Positions 31,700 through 31,754 of a stretch of 31,754 nucleotides of DNA are shown one piece after another. The translations under genes and the position numbers were made by a program. Under the pieces are notes generated by a model, which saw nothing but the letters and a program-made list of their open reading frames with translations, was not told the DNA's origin and did not search any database. Source of the stretch: UBA9732 sp963621975 (GTDB taxonomy: Bacteria; Spirochaetota; Spirochaetia; Sphaerochaetales; Sphaerochaetaceae); the NCBI GenBank assembly GCA_963621975.1, contig CAVFGI010000022.1:1-31754 (forward strand). The letters are read 5' to 3'. Each line of letters starts with the position of its first letter. Within the stretch, counting starts at the first letter, position 1.

Positions 31700-31754
31700 G
31701 GGCCTGTAGCTCAGCGGTTAGAGCAGAGGACTCATAATCCTTTGGTCGAGAGTT
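31700..31754 (+). tRNA. tRNA with CAU anticodon (Ile2 or Met), cut by the window edge
   Basis: The sequence starts GGGCCTG-TA-GCTC, with the D arm GCTC-AGCGGTTA-GAGC. The anticodon stem GAGGA/TCCTT holds loop CTCATAA, giving CAT. The window ends inside the T arm (GAGAGTT). From memory, the D loop and the region after the anticodon look more like E. coli tRNA-Ile2, which is lysidine-modified, than like elongator tRNA-Met, but the missing 3' end prevents a decision. Confidence 0.9.

Noticed and set aside
1..31754. CRISPR array, insertion sequence, integrase or prophage
   Set aside because: No spaced direct repeats, transposase or integrase motifs were seen on either strand.

Overview
The window (about 31.7 kb, A+T-rich) looks like chromosome from a host-associated spirochaete of the Treponema type. 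The reasons are a class I lysyl-tRNA synthetase, a hexokinase-type sugar kinase, two tandem outer-membrane-type proteins with signal peptides and aromatic C-terminal strands, and an anaerobic [FeFe]-hydrogenase operon. The assignment to Treponema is inferred from gene content; no marker gene such as 16S rRNA is present.

Layout. 1-2601 (minus strand): an alpha/beta hydrolase, an orphan PTS-like EIIC permease and an O6-alkylguanine-DNA alkyltransferase. 2693-6974 (plus): a promoter and a three-gene hydCBA operon for an NAD(P)-linked, probably electron-bifurcating [FeFe] hydrogenase. 7031-12609: two divergent operons around 10.42-10.52 kb. The minus-strand one is yedE-tusA-DUF3343-selD-SDR and the plus-strand one is a cysteine-desulfurase-like gene plus an XdhC-like gene. 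12763-19961: mostly housekeeping or unlinked genes (ssb, an archaeal-type UMP kinase, a PflX-like radical SAM protein, a patatin-like lipase, hexokinase, an exported protein and exonuclease I). 19975-23025: a large molybdenum hydroxylase of the selenium-dependent xanthine dehydrogenase type with a C-terminal polyferredoxin-like tail. 23256-28953: recQ, galK, rpmB, tRNA-Pro(UGG), a TRIC/YadS membrane protein and lysS. 29088-31554: tandem outer-membrane paralogues. The window ends inside a CAU-anticodon tRNA.

The most coherent theme is selenium. SelD (selenophosphate synthetase), YedE (membrane transporter), a TusA-like carrier, DUF3343, an EF2568-type cysteine desulfurase and an XdhC-family maturase are the gene set known to accompany selenium-dependent molybdenum hydroxylases. 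In those enzymes selenium is a labile ligand of the Mo cofactor and is not selenocysteine. The likely client enzyme lies 7.4 kb downstream in the same window. No selA, selB or tRNA-Sec is visible here, and none of the recognised genes uses an in-frame UGA.

The hydrogenase and the ferredoxin-tailed hydroxylase could share reduced ferredoxin and NAD(P)H pools in fermentative purine breakdown, but that link is inference. Promoter and terminator calls come from reading consensus hexamers and stem-loops by eye.
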